Below, in pieces: positions 31,654 to 39,838 of a stretch of DNA of 39,838 bases (the first letter of the stretch is position 1; each line of letters starts with the position of its first letter). A program made the position numbers and the translations under genes. Source of the DNA: CAZEER01 sp964511215. Lineage in GTDB: Bacteria > Fidelibacterota > Marinisomatia > Marinisomatales > UBA1611. The notes under the pieces are model-generated. The model had not been told where the DNA came from. It worked only from the letters and a program-made list of their open reading frames with translations, and ran no database searches. Where the stretch lies: NCBI GenBank assembly GCA_964511215.1, contig CAZEER010000012.1, forward strand, positions 1 through 39,838, in the 5' to 3' direction.

Positions 31654-32748
31654 ATGGCAGATTTTAAAACACCACTTTATAGTACTCATCTTTCCTTAAA
31701 TGCCACTATGATTCCATTTGCTGGATATAGTCTACCATCATTTTATTCAAGTATTAATCATGAACATAATGTTGTTAGGTCACATGCGGGTATTTTTGAT
31801 GTAAGTCATATGGGACAATTTATTGTTAGGGGTAATGGTGCTATACCTTTCCTGCAAAAATTATTGGTTAATGATGTTGAATCATTAAAAGAAGGACAAG
31901 CTCATTATTCAGCTATGTGTTATAAAAATGGTGGTATTATTGATGATCTAATTGTTTATAAAAAAAAAGATGAATTTATGCTTGTTGTAAATGCATCTAA
32001 TCGTGAAAAAGATTTTAATTGGTTATCTAAATATATTGGAGGAAATGTTTACATTAATGATGTGAGTGATTCAACAGGGTTAATTGCAATACAGGGCCCT
32101 ATGTCAAAAAAAATTTTACAAGTTTTAACTGACTCCAACCTTAGTTCTATAGAATACTATCATTTTATTAATGGGAAAATAAGTGGAGTAGATGCACTAA
32201 TCTCGAGAACTGGGTATACTGGTGAACTTGGTTATGAATTATATATCAATTCAGAATTTTTAGTTACCACATGGGAAAAGATTATTGATGCAGGTCAAGA
32301 TCATGGGATTGAACCAGCTGGTTTAGGTTGTAGAGATACACTTAGAATGGAAATGAAATATCTATTATATGGTATGGATATTGATGAAGAAACAAACCCA
32401 ATAGAAGCGGGGCTAGGATGGATTACAAAATTAAATAAAGCAAATTTTATCGGTAGAGATGCTCTAAGATTGGCAAAAAAAGATTTAAAGAGGCGTTTGG
32501 TTTGTATAATAATGGCTGAGAGAGCTATTCCTAGAAAGGGATGTCAAATTTATTGTGATAATAATTTAATAGGAACAATTACGAGTGGAACTATGAGTCC
32601 CTCATTAGGCAAGGGAATTGGCATAGGATATGTAAATTCAAAGTATACTAATGCAAAACAAAATATAACAGTTGATATTCGAGGAAAGGTTAAAAAAGGT
32701 ATGATTATTAAACCTCCTTTTTATAAAAAAGGTTCTTTAATGGATTAA
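31654..32748 (+). CDS. gcvT: Glycine cleavage system T protein (aminomethyltransferase)
   Basis: 364 residues. GcvT moves the methylene group from lipoyl-H-protein to tetrahydrofolate and releases ammonia. Typical blocks: FKTPLYSTHLSLNATMIPFAGY at the start in part, GIFDVSHMGQ, GGIIDDLIVY with the catalytic-region Asp, SRTGYTGELGYELY, PAGLGCRDTLRMEM and the C-terminal GTITSGTMSPSLGKGIGIGY. The ATG at 31654 is one base after the previous stop; a TTG at 31642 inside the upstream gene is not needed. gcvH and gcvP are not in the window. Confidence 0.95.
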   Translation: MADFKTPLYSTHLSLNATMIPFAGYSLPSFYSSINHEHNVVRSHAGIFDVSHMGQFIVRGNGAIPFLQKLLVNDVESLKEGQAHYSAMCYKNGGIIDDLIVYKKKDEFMLVVNASNREKDFNWLSKYIGGNVYINDVSDSTGLIAIQGPMSKKILQVLTDSNLSSIEYYHFINGKISGVDALISRTGYTGELGYELYINSEFLVTTWEKIIDAGQDHGIEPAGLGCRDTLRMEMKYLLYGMDIDEETNPIEAGLGWITKLNKANFIGRDALRLAKKDLKRRLVCIIMAERAIPRKGCQIYCDNNLIGTITSGTMSPSLGKGIGIGYVNSKYTNAKQNITVDIRGKVKKGMIIKPPFYKKGSLMD

Positions 32749-32799
32749 ATTTCCAATTAATGTATAATAATTTCTTCTAGATGATTTTAGAGTTTCTTA

Positions 32800-32828
32800 T
32801 TCAATAATCAAGTAAATAATCGTATAAT
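32800..32828 (+). promoter_or_regulatory. Possible sigma-70-type promoter for ftsK
   Basis: A perfect TATAAT at 32823-32828 lies 17 bases downstream of TTCAAT (32800-32805), a weak -35 box. It is in the 116-base gap after gcvT and would give a leader of about 30 bases before the ftsK ATG. AT-rich DNA yields such matches by chance, so this is tentative. Confidence 0.3.
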
Positions 32829-32864
32829 TACTAGAGATGATTCCACATATCAGCAATATATTAT

Positions 32865-35255
32865 ATGGAGAATGACCGTCGTTTAGAAATTTTAGGTATT
32901 CTCATTATAGCGCTATCCGTGTTTATTCTAGTTAGTCAATTGGGATATAACGATAGCGAAGAACCGTCCATTTCACCAAATGTTCTAATTACCAATCCAA
33001 TGGGTATATTAGGAGTTTTTATATCTCATCTTTGTATCAAGTTAGGCTTTGGATATGCAAGTATTTTAATCCCAATTGTTGGGTTTGCGTGGGGTTGGTC
33101 TTTATTTTCAAAAAAAGATATTGAGAAAATCATTAATAATTCGCTTTACGCCTTTGGGGCAATGTTTATAACATCAATTACTTTATTTGTTTGTATTTAT
33201 CAATTCCTAGGCGATGAGGACTTGGCCTATACGGTCTCAGGTCTTTTAGGTGGGAATATCACAATTTTGTTTTTGGACTGGTTCAGTATATGGGGAACTA
33301 TAATATTTCTTACTGCAGGTTACTTAGTCATAATAAGGGGATATTTTAATTTAGACTATTATAAACCATTTGTTTTAGGAAAGGAAAAATTTCAAAAATG
33401 GATGGATACATATTCTTTTGCAAAGAAGGAGAAGAAAAAAGAAATTGCTAAACGGAGGCATACAGAAGAACTCAAAGCTAAAATAGATGTGGAAAAAGAA
33501 AAGGATTCAAATAGATCAAGGCAAGTATTTGAAGAAGAGTTGGTTGAAGATTCAAATAATAATAAATCCTCACATAATTCAATAAACAATGAAAAGATCA
33601 TTCAAGAGGAATTAGAAAAAATTAATGATCAATTTGTAGAAGGAGTGAAAACTAAGTTTGATAATGAAGTTAAAGATAAATTAAACACAGATAACTTTGA
33701 TGAAATTGTTAAGGATAAAGATGAAGAATTGAATATAAAGGAGATGGCTCAAACAGAGGAGATTGATATAGATAATATTATAGAAAGGAAAAAACCTAAG
33801 CGGAAATATCAATTGCCGTCATCAGATTTACTTGCTAATCCTTTAGCTATCTCGGACAACCTTAGTCGAGATGAATTAGTAGAACGCGCAAATTATTTAA
33901 CAGAATCAATGTCTACATTTGGAGTTAAGGGGAAAGTAGACCACGTGCATCCAGGCCCGATTATTACACTATTTGAAGTTCAACCAGCGGAAGGCGTCAG
34001 GGTTAATAAATTTGTTCAGTTGGCAGATGATTTAGCAAGAGTTATGGAGGCAAGTAGTGTGAGGGTTATTGCACCTATACCAGGAAAATCGTCAGTTGGT
34101 ATTGAAATACCAAATCGTAATCCTGCAACAGTTTATTTTAAATCAGTGGTGAATAGTCCAGAATTTGCAGAAACCAAATCTTTATTAACTTTAGCAATTG
34201 GTAAAACGACATCAGGTGAAATAAGTACTTTAAATTTGTCAAAAATGCCTCATTTATTGATTGCAGGTACAACGGGATCAGGTAAGTCGGTATGTATCAA
34301 TACAATTATATGCTCTATTCTATATCGAGCAACTCCTGATGAAGTAAAATTTGTTATGATAGATCCCAAAAAAGTAGAGATGACCTTATACAGAAAATTA
34401 GAAGGGTACCATTTATTAAAAATGGAAGATATATCAGAACCTATTGTTACTTCAGTAGACAATGCTATTCTAGCACTTCGCGCATTGGAAAAAGAAATGG
34501 ATCGTCGTTATAATGTTTTAGCTGATGCAATTGTAAGAAATATTGATGAGTATAATGATAAAATGAAAAAGAATGATGAAGAAATTATGCCATATATAAT
34601 ACTAGTAGTAGATGAATTGGCTGATTTAATGATGCTTTCTGCGAAGGATGTAGAAGCACCTATTGCACGTCTGGCTCAACTATCACGTGCTGTGGGAATT
34701 CATCTCGTGATTGCAACGCAACGTCCGTCCGTTGATGTCATAACGGGTGTAATTAAAGCTAATTTTCCATCAAGGATCGCCTTTCAGGTGGCTAGTAAAA
34801 TTGATTCTAGGACAATTATCGATCAAACTGGAGCAGATAAACTGATTGGCAGGGGTGATATGTTACATCTTGGTACTGGAAGCTCGGATGTTTTTAGGAT
34901 GCATAATGCCTTCTTATCTTTGGAAGAAATAGAAGCGGTTATGAATCATATCTCTGAGCAACCAAAGCCTGATGAGTTAGTATTACCATCTGTTAGGGAA
35001 GCTCAAGTATCAGAATTTGGGAATGATGTCGGGCAGGCAGGAAAAGATGAATTGTTTAAAGAAGCTATTGCATTGGTTGTGACTCATCAACAAGGGTCAA
35101 TCTCTCTTTTGCAACGCAGATTAAAGGTTGGTTATTCGCGCGCTGCAAGATTAATTGATGAAATGGAACAAGCAGGGATTGTTGGACCTTTCACAGGTAG
35201 CAAGGCTCGAGAAGTTCTTGTTGATGAAACTTATTTAGAAATGATTAAGGATTAA
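32865..35255 (+). CDS. ftsK: DNA translocase FtsK/SpoIIIE
   Basis: 796 residues. FtsK anchors at the division septum and pumps chromosome ends apart. Four membrane helices lie in residues 8-165. A charged linker (about 182-320, Lys- and Glu-rich) is short compared with E. coli. The motor follows: the alpha/beta domains (SDLLANPLAISDNLSRDEL), Walker A GTTGSGKS (468-475) and Walker B VVDELADLMML with D583-E584. The C-terminal gamma winged helix (about 728-790; AIALVVTHQQGSISLLQRRL, GYSRAARLIDEMEQAGIVGP) reads KOPS-like sites and activates XerD. lolA starts 2 bases later. Confidence 0.97.
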   Translation: MENDRRLEILGILIIALSVFILVSQLGYNDSEEPSISPNVLITNPMGILGVFISHLCIKLGFGYASILIPIVGFAWGWSLFSKKDIEKIINNSLYAFGAMFITSITLFVCIYQFLGDEDLAYTVSGLLGGNITILFLDWFSIWGTIIFLTAGYLVIIRGYFNLDYYKPFVLGKEKFQKWMDTYSFAKKEKKKEIAKRRHTEELKAKIDVEKEKDSNRSRQVFEEELVEDSNNNKSSHNSINNEKIIQEELEKINDQFVEGVKTKFDNEVKDKLNTDNFDEIVKDKDEELNIKEMAQTEEIDIDNIIERKKPKRKYQLPSSDLLANPLAISDNLSRDELVERANYLTESMSTFGVKGKVDHVHPGPIITLFEVQPAEGVRVNKFVQLADDLARVMEASSVRVIAPIPGKSSVGIEIPNRNPATVYFKSVVNSPEFAETKSLLTLAIGKTTSGEISTLNLSKMPHLLIAGTTGSGKSVCINTIICSILYRATPDEVKFVMIDPKKVEMTLYRKLEGYHLLKMEDISEPIVTSVDNAILALRALEKEMDRRYNVLADAIVRNIDEYNDKMKKNDEEIMPYIILVVDELADLMMLSAKDVEAPIARLAQLSRAVGIHLVIATQRPSVDVITGVIKANFPSRIAFQVASKIDSRTIIDQTGADKLIGRGDMLHLGTGSSDVFRMHNAFLSLEEIEAVMNHISEQPKPDELVLPSVREAQVSEFGNDVGQAGKDELFKEAIALVVTHQQGSISLLQRRLKVGYSRAARLIDEMEQAGIVGPFTGSKAREVLVDETYLEMIKD

Positions 35256-35257
35256 TT

Positions 35258-35836
35258 GTGAAATACATTATTGTTATTTTTGGCATATACGCTCAATGTA
35301 TTTTAGCTGAAAATAACGCTTATCAACAATTCCAAGAATATATGTCTATAAATGGTGGAAGGATTTTAACTATTAGCATAAATCAAAATCAAAATGGAAA
35401 CCGTTTTCACTCAAATGGTACTTTGTATTATTTTGGTGATCATTATTATACATATGATGATCAAAACCAGCGCATTACATATGATTATGCTGAAATCACA
35501 ACAATTAATAAAATTACAAAACAGGTTATTTATGATTATAACATTTTAAATCAACCCAATATACTTGATATTTTAACAGGTCAAAAGTCGATGATGGAAA
35601 TTGGGGAAATTATTTTTGAGAAAAGTGGATTCCGCATTCCTTTTGAAATAAGCTCATTGGATATATCAGGTATATTATGGACAATCCCTGATACTGGTGA
35701 GCCAAAAAAAATTAAGATTAAATATTTGGAAGATACTGAAATACAATTAAGTATTATTTCATCCGAATTATTTAGAGATAAAAATATCGTTAAGATTAAT
35801 ACAGCTGAATATGAAATAATTAATTTACGTGAATAA
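35258..35836 (+). CDS. lolA: Outer-membrane lipoprotein carrier LolA-like protein
   Basis: 192 residues. A signal peptide (MKYIIVIFGIYAQCILAEN) precedes a beta-rich body with LYYFGDHYYTYDDQNQRITYDY, the 'f-x-x-G-x-y-w-y-x-p' strand pattern of LolA, and ISGILWTIPDTGEPKKIKI later on. LolA ferries lipoproteins through the periplasm to the outer membrane. Similarity is limited, but the ftsK-lolA order is conserved in many diderms and lnt is present in the same window. The GTG start at 35258 follows ftsK by 2 bases. The end overlaps the flippase-like gene by 8 bases (GTGAATAA). Confidence 0.78.
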   Translation: MKYIIVIFGIYAQCILAENNAYQQFQEYMSINGGRILTISINQNQNGNRFHSNGTLYYFGDHYYTYDDQNQRITYDYAEITTINKITKQVIYDYNILNQPNILDILTGQKSMMEIGEIIFEKSGFRIPFEISSLDISGILWTIPDTGEPKKIKIKYLEDTEIQLSIISSELFRDKNIVKINTAEYEIINLRE

Positions 35837-36791
35837 ATATTTCAAATTAGGTTTTGCATTGGTTCTAAGTCTTGCAGGCCTTTATTTTGCCTTTAAAGGA
35901 GAAAGCTTAGTTGTTATAATCGAGCAATTACGTAATGTAAATCTGATGGGTATTATCATTGCAACTATATTATTACTTGTTAGTTGTCTCATAAGAGCAT
36001 ACCGTTGGAAAATACTATTACTTCCATTTGAAAATATTGATTTACATACTGTATATGGTTCAACAATGATTGGGTATTTTGGCAATTCCGTTTTGGTATT
36101 TCGACTAGGTGAGCTACTCAAAGCACATTCAGTCGTGAAGGGAACGAATATAGAAGTATCACAGGCATTTGGGACAGTAATTCTTGAGAGAATATTGGAT
36201 TTATTAGCTGTCTTTTTCATAGTAATATTATTAGCACCTTGGTTTCCTTTTTCAGATAAAAACATGCGTTTTGGAGTGTTTGCAATATCAACCATATTAA
36301 TTATAATAATAACTGTCATAGTTTTAATACAAAAAACCAAATTTATTTCAAGCTTGAAGAAAAAAACGCTATCTCGATCACCCTTTACTCAAAAGATCTT
36401 ATTATCTATTGAGAGATTATTTGAAGGTTTGATGGTTATTACCAAAACTAATAAAACTTTCACAATTTTTTTTACTACAGTTCTTCTCTGGTTTATTTAT
36501 TTTGTTGTATCAATTATCACCCTCTATTCTTGCAAGATAAATCTTGGAATTGTTAGTACAGGTATACTATTAGCTCTGGGTAGTATTGCGATCGGTATAC
36601 CTGCGCTACCCGGTTCTGCGGGAACATACGATGCTGGGATAAAATATGGTCTTATTTATTTATTTAATATTGATAGTGGTCAGGCATTGAATTATGCAAT
36701 TATTTCCCATGCTCTTGCTTATTTTCCATTTTTAATAGTTGGACTAATCTATTTTTTATTTTCTAATATTTCGTTTAAAGATTTAAAGTAA
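35829..36791 (+). CDS. Flippase-like/lysylphosphatidylglycerol synthase-type membrane protein (YbhN/DUF2156-like TM domain)
   Basis: 320 residues with about eight membrane helices. LISCLIRAYRWKILL-like sequence near residue 50 (SCLIRAYRWKILLLPFE), YFGNSVLVFRLGELLKAH, GTVILERILDLLAVF and ALPGSAGTYDAGI are the landmarks of the YbhN/AglD/MprF-type transmembrane family (lysylphosphatidylglycerol synthase TM region). Members are thought to move or modify lipid-linked molecules; the catalytic aminoacyl-transfer domain of MprF is absent. The gene begins with GTG at 35829 within the end of lolA. Its substrate is unknown. Confidence 0.88.
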   Translation: MNKYFKLGFALVLSLAGLYFAFKGESLVVIIEQLRNVNLMGIIIATILLLVSCLIRAYRWKILLLPFENIDLHTVYGSTMIGYFGNSVLVFRLGELLKAHSVVKGTNIEVSQAFGTVILERILDLLAVFFIVILLAPWFPFSDKNMRFGVFAISTILIIIITVIVLIQKTKFISSLKKKTLSRSPFTQKILLSIERLFEGLMVITKTNKTFTIFFTTVLLWFIYFVVSIITLYSCKINLGIVSTGILLALGSIAIGIPALPGSAGTYDAGIKYGLIYLFNIDSGQALNYAIISHALAYFPFLIVGLIYFLFSNISFKDLK

Positions 36792-36794
36792 GGA

Positions 36795-37349
36795 ATGAAA
36801 GTTAGCATGAAGAATTATGATTGTATTTTTTTAGATCGAGATGGCACATTGAATCATGATCCAGGTTATATAAATCATATTAATAATTTTAAATTATTTG
36901 ATTTTACTGTCTCTGCTTTACAAAAACTATCTGAATCAGGAAACCAGTTTTGTATTGTAACTAATCAGTCAGGTGTAAGTAGAGGTATTATAAAGCTTGA
37001 AGAGCTAGATATAATTCATAATTATATCAATAAAAAATTTATTGATAATTCAATTAATCTTTTGGATATATATATTTGCACAGATCATCCTGACCAAGCT
37101 ACTGAAAGAAGGAAGCCTGGCCCAGGGATGTTTTTAGAAGCTGAATCTGACCATGGTTTGAATTTAAAGAATTGTCTAATAATTGGTGATTCTATAGTTG
37201 ATATGGAAGCTGGTGAACAATTAGGGATGGATACAATGTTGGTGTTAACCGGAAGAGGTAATGAAACTTTGGATTTAATCACTACAAATCGAATGCCTAC
37301 TTATATTGTAAAAAGTTTAGAAGGAAGTGTAGCTAAATTATGTCGATAA
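36795..37349 (+). CDS. gmhB: HAD phosphatase of the GmhB/HisB-N family
   Basis: 184 residues. The HAD motifs are complete: FLDRDGTLNHDPGYI with nucleophile D14 and acid D16, VTNQSGVSRG, RRKPGPGM with the motif III lysine, and IIGDSIVDMEAG. The closest family is D-glycero-D-manno-heptose-1,7-bisphosphate 7-phosphatase, which supplies heptose for LPS. GmhB normally has a zinc loop with a C-x-H and C-x-C pattern before RKP; here the loop is short (CTDHPDQATERRKP) and lacks the second cysteine pair. So it may be a zinc-free GmhB relative with another substrate. ATG 36795 is used; a second in-frame ATG is at 36807. It overlaps ddl by 10 bases. Confidence 0.75.
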   Translation: MKVSMKNYDCIFLDRDGTLNHDPGYINHINNFKLFDFTVSALQKLSESGNQFCIVTNQSGVSRGIIKLEELDIIHNYINKKFIDNSINLLDIYICTDHPDQATERRKPGPGMFLEAESDHGLNLKNCLIIGDSIVDMEAGEQLGMDTMLVLTGRGNETLDLITTNRMPTYIVKSLEGSVAKLCR

Positions 37350-38230
37350 AAATAGGGATTTTAATGGGTGGCCCAAGCGAAGAGCATGAGGTATCTATTA
37401 ATACTGGTAAATCAGTATATGAAGCATGTACTGCATTAGGATATTCTGCAACACAATTCCGATTTGAAAATGATTATAAAAAATTTTTAGATGAATTAAA
37501 AAAACAAGATATTATTTTTAATGCATTACATGGTGGTATGGGAGAGGATGGAAAAATACAAGCTTGGATGGATAAGAATCATATTAAATATACTGGCTCG
37601 GGTGCATTTGCATCAGCTTTATGTATGGATAAGGCAAGGGCAAAAGATATAGCTAGAATTTCGGGGGTGAATACTCCGGATTGGGAATTATTGTATAGTG
37701 CAAATGATATGCCAAATTTGCAATTACCATTGGTTATTAAGCCAAATAAACAAGGAAGTACAGTAGGTCTTGCAATTGTATATGATGAAATATCTATTAA
37801 GTCAGCTGTCGATGAAGCTTTTCAATATGGAGCAGAAATCTTAGTTGAAAAATATGTAAAAGGTAGAGAATTAACCGTATCAATAATTGGAAATAATATT
37901 TTACCTATTGTTGAGATACTTCCAATGCACGATTATTATGATTATGAATGTAAATATACTCCTGGTATGAGTGAGTATAACTGCCCTGCAGATCTTGATT
38001 ACTCTACTGAAAAATTAATAAAGGATAATACGCAATGTCTTTTTTATAAATTTGGATGTCAAATTTATGGTAGAGCAGATTTTATTTTAGATGAAAGAGG
38101 TGTTCCTTTATTTTTGGAAATGAACACTTTACCAGGTATGACCTCTACTAGTTTAGTACCTAAATCTGCTCTCGCACATGGTATGTCATTCGATGAATTA
38201 GTATATAAAATTATTAAATTAAGTCTATAG
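37340..38230 (+). CDS. ddl: D-alanine-D-alanine ligase
   Basis: 296 residues. Ddl makes the D-Ala-D-Ala dipeptide for peptidoglycan. The N-terminal ILMGGPSEEHEVSINTG contains the glycine loop and the Glu-x-x-Ser that bind the first D-Ala. ATP-grasp features follow: NALHGGMGEDGKIQ, SGAFASALCMDK, PLVIKPNKQGSTVG, EKYVKGRELTVSI, YGRADFILDE and LEMNTLPGMTSTSLVPKSA. At this length it lacks the insertions of VanA-type ligases. Its ATG lies inside the phosphatase gene and its stop abuts the cysS ATG with no gap. Confidence 0.96.
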   Translation: MSIKIGILMGGPSEEHEVSINTGKSVYEACTALGYSATQFRFENDYKKFLDELKKQDIIFNALHGGMGEDGKIQAWMDKNHIKYTGSGAFASALCMDKARAKDIARISGVNTPDWELLYSANDMPNLQLPLVIKPNKQGSTVGLAIVYDEISIKSAVDEAFQYGAEILVEKYVKGRELTVSIIGNNILPIVEILPMHDYYDYECKYTPGMSEYNCPADLDYSTEKLIKDNTQCLFYKFGCQIYGRADFILDERGVPLFLEMNTLPGMTSTSLVPKSALAHGMSFDELVYKIIKLSL

Positions 38231-39619
38231 ATGAGTCTTTATCTATATAATACCTATAATAGGAAGAAAGAACTTTTTAATTCAATTGACATTGGTCGAG
38301 TTAAGCTTTATACCTGCGGTCCAACAGTTTATGATTTTTCGCACATTGGGAATTTCCGAACCTTCTTATTCCAAGATCTATTAAAGCGATGGCTTTTGCA
38401 TATTGGTTATGAAGTTTATCATGTTATGAATATTACTGATGTAGATGATAAAACTATTAAGAGATCAAGGGAAGAAGATGTTGATATTAGAATATTAACT
38501 AATAAGTACGAGTCATTTTTTATTGATGATATAAAATGGTTAAAAATTATACCTGCAGACCTTTTTCCACGAGCAACTGAATATATTTCGCAAATGATTA
38601 AAATGATACAAAACCTTTCTGAAAAAGGATTTGCTTATAAAGATGATGATGGGTCTATGTATTTCAGCATCAGTGAATTTTGCGAATATGGTAACCTATC
38701 AAAGATGAAAATTGATAGCAAAAAACCAACAAATCGTGTTTTGAATGATGAATATGATAAAGGCTCTATTAATGATTTTGCACTTTGGAAAGGATGGAAA
38801 AATGAAGATGGTAATGTTGTTTGGGATGCGCCTTGGGGTAAAGGTAGACCAGGTTGGCATATTGAATGTTCTGTAATGAGTAATGAAACCTTAGGGGGGC
38901 ATTTTGATATTCATTGTGGAGGTGTTGATAATATTTTTCCACACCATGAGAATGAGATTGCACAATCGAAATGTGCTACAGGTGAAAAATTTGTAAACTA
39001 CTGGTTGCATTCAGAACACCTTATGATTGAAAGCAATAAGATGAGTAAATCTAGCGGTAATTATCTTACAATAAATGAATTGAAAGAAGATGGTTTTTCT
39101 CCAGAATCTATTCGTTATCAGCTATTATCAGGGCATTATAGGACAAAAATATTATTTTCGAAAAATAAAAAACATGAAAGTGATAAAATTATACAAAGAA
39201 TTTTGGATTTCTATAATTTTCTTAAAACAAAAGACGCTGATAAAGTAATAACTACTTCTTTACCAGAAGATTATAAATATTTTGAGATGGCAATGAATAA
39301 TGATTTAGATACGCCTCAAGCGTTTGCAGTGTTTTTTAAATGGATGAAGAGGCAAAATAAAAAAATTAATATAGGAGCTTTTTCTGAAGACGAATTAGGA
39401 TCTTCATGGAATTTTTTAACAGTTTTCAATTCAATATTTGGGTTAACTGTTAATGATGAACTAAGAATTCCCAGTTTTATAAAGAAAATTTTATTACTTC
39501 GCCAAAAAGCAAGAGCTAATAAGGATTGGAAATCATCTGATAGTTTGAGGGATGAATTAAACCAAAAAGGGTGGATTGTTGAAGATACGAAAAATGGGCA
39601 AAAAATAAAAAAAATATAA
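38231..39619 (+). CDS. cysS: Cysteinyl-tRNA synthetase
   Basis: 462 residues, the standard size. Class I signatures are HIGN (38-41) within CGPTVYDFSHIGNFR and KMSKSSGN for the KMSKS loop. Zinc ligands are expected at C29 and in GWHIECSVMS plus the HCGGVDNIFPHHENE segment. The C-terminal anticodon-binding domain ends WIVEDTKNGQKI. It starts directly after the ddl stop and is the last gene of the block; the following 165 bases up to the tRNA contain AT-rich inverted repeats but no clear terminator. Confidence 0.98.
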   Translation: MSLYLYNTYNRKKELFNSIDIGRVKLYTCGPTVYDFSHIGNFRTFLFQDLLKRWLLHIGYEVYHVMNITDVDDKTIKRSREEDVDIRILTNKYESFFIDDIKWLKIIPADLFPRATEYISQMIKMIQNLSEKGFAYKDDDGSMYFSISEFCEYGNLSKMKIDSKKPTNRVLNDEYDKGSINDFALWKGWKNEDGNVVWDAPWGKGRPGWHIECSVMSNETLGGHFDIHCGGVDNIFPHHENEIAQSKCATGEKFVNYWLHSEHLMIESNKMSKSSGNYLTINELKEDGFSPESIRYQLLSGHYRTKILFSKNKKHESDKIIQRILDFYNFLKTKDADKVITTSLPEDYKYFEMAMNNDLDTPQAFAVFFKWMKRQNKKINIGAFSEDELGSSWNFLTVFNSIFGLTVNDELRIPSFIKKILLLRQKARANKDWKSSDSLRDELNQKGWIVEDTKNGQKIKKI

Positions 39620-39784
39620 GTTTTAATTAATATTAATATTTATTATGCAATATGTGAATTTATTTGTTGAAATAATTTTCTTAATATAACTAAATTAGCT
39701 AGCTGTGCACAAACTGGTATCTTCTTCTGATAGTGAAGATTAGATCATCATTTAATAATTGAATAAGTATGAAGTGTGCTATAT

Positions 39785-39838
39785 GCCACCGTAGCTCAGT
39801 TGGTAGAGCAACTGATTTGTAATCAGTCGGTCGGAGGT
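39785..39838 (+). tRNA. tRNA-Thr (anticodon UGU), 3' end cut by the window
   Basis: The acceptor 5' strand GCCACCG, T8-A9, the D arm GCTC...GAGC with AGTTGGTA loop, and the anticodon arm ACTGA-TTTGTAA-TCAGT are all present. The loop gives anticodon TGT, reading ACA. The variable loop and start of the T arm (GGAGGT) run off the window edge. A tRNA-Thr here often opens a tRNA-tuf-secE-nusG run in bacteria, but nothing downstream is visible. Confidence 0.95.

Noticed and set aside
39620..39784. Intergenic region checked for a terminator, tRNA-Sec or small gene
   Set aside because: It holds AT-only inverted repeats and a 6-base hairpin (39719-39740) without a T-run, and no tRNA fold or open frame with a plausible start. 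Promoter boxes have wrong spacing.
1..39838. Search for a defence system, prophage, transposon or secondary-metabolite cluster
   Set aside because: Every gene block matches a housekeeping family or an envelope protein; no transposase, integrase, inverted terminal repeat, nuclease-ATPase pair or biosynthetic core gene was seen.

Overview
The window is an AT-rich bacterial chromosome segment in which every recognisable gene lies on the + strand. It holds about 42 protein genes, nearly all housekeeping, plus a partial tRNA at the right edge. Most genes are separated by 0-5 bases or overlap by 1, 4, 8, 10 or 11 bases; no gene-free stretch exceeds about 165 bases. An outer membrane (lnt, lolA, a PorV/PorQ-like beta-barrel), a Bat (aerotolerance-type) operon, a DUF4321 protein, and the very low GC and tight packing point to the Fibrobacterota-Chlorobiota-Bacteroidota (FCB) side of the tree. 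Candidatus Marinimicrobia (SAR406) is my best guess from family resemblance, not a demonstrated assignment. A 100-N run at 25387-25486 shows this is an assembled draft scaffold.

Layout. (1) 1-2137: ribosome and tRNA maturation operon rpsP(end)-khpA-rimM-trmD-rplS, closed by an intrinsic terminator. (2) 2142-10240: an MFS transporter, then selA and selB (selenocysteine synthesis and insertion), mutS and a PorV/PorQ-like outer-membrane protein. (3) 10309-16227: yicC-gmk-rpoZ-family 4 UDG-dnaB-rel, a run of nucleotide, transcription, replication and stringent-response functions. (4) 16227-19037: HU-like protein, ruvX, lnt, and an exported protein I cannot name. (5) 19121-22851: truA, an HtrA protease, psd and pssA (phosphatidylethanolamine synthesis), a DUF4321 membrane protein and tatA. 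(6) 22967-28632: batA-batB-batC-batD-batE plus a SPOR-domain protein; batC is split by the assembly gap inside a 15-base tandem repeat. (7) 28637-32748: yebC-ruvC-ruvA, a class I aminotransferase and gcvT. (8) 32865-39619: ftsK-lolA-flippase-like protein-GmhB-like phosphatase-ddl-cysS (cell division, envelope, peptidoglycan precursors). (9) 39785-end: tRNA-Thr(UGU), truncated.

How it works together: the genes cover translation (rpsP to rplS, cysS, truA, selAB), genome maintenance (mutS, UDG, ruvC/ruvA, ruvX, dnaB, ftsK), stress control (rel, rpoZ) and envelope building (lnt, lolA, htrA, psd/pssA, tatA, bat, ddl). I found no mobile element, CRISPR array, prophage or defence island. The least ordinary features are the MFS-selA-selB-mutS cluster whose first ribosome-binding site lies in the preceding terminator, the batC minisatellite at the assembly gap, the recurring 8-base gene overlaps, and a GmhB-like phosphatase lacking its usual zinc cysteines.
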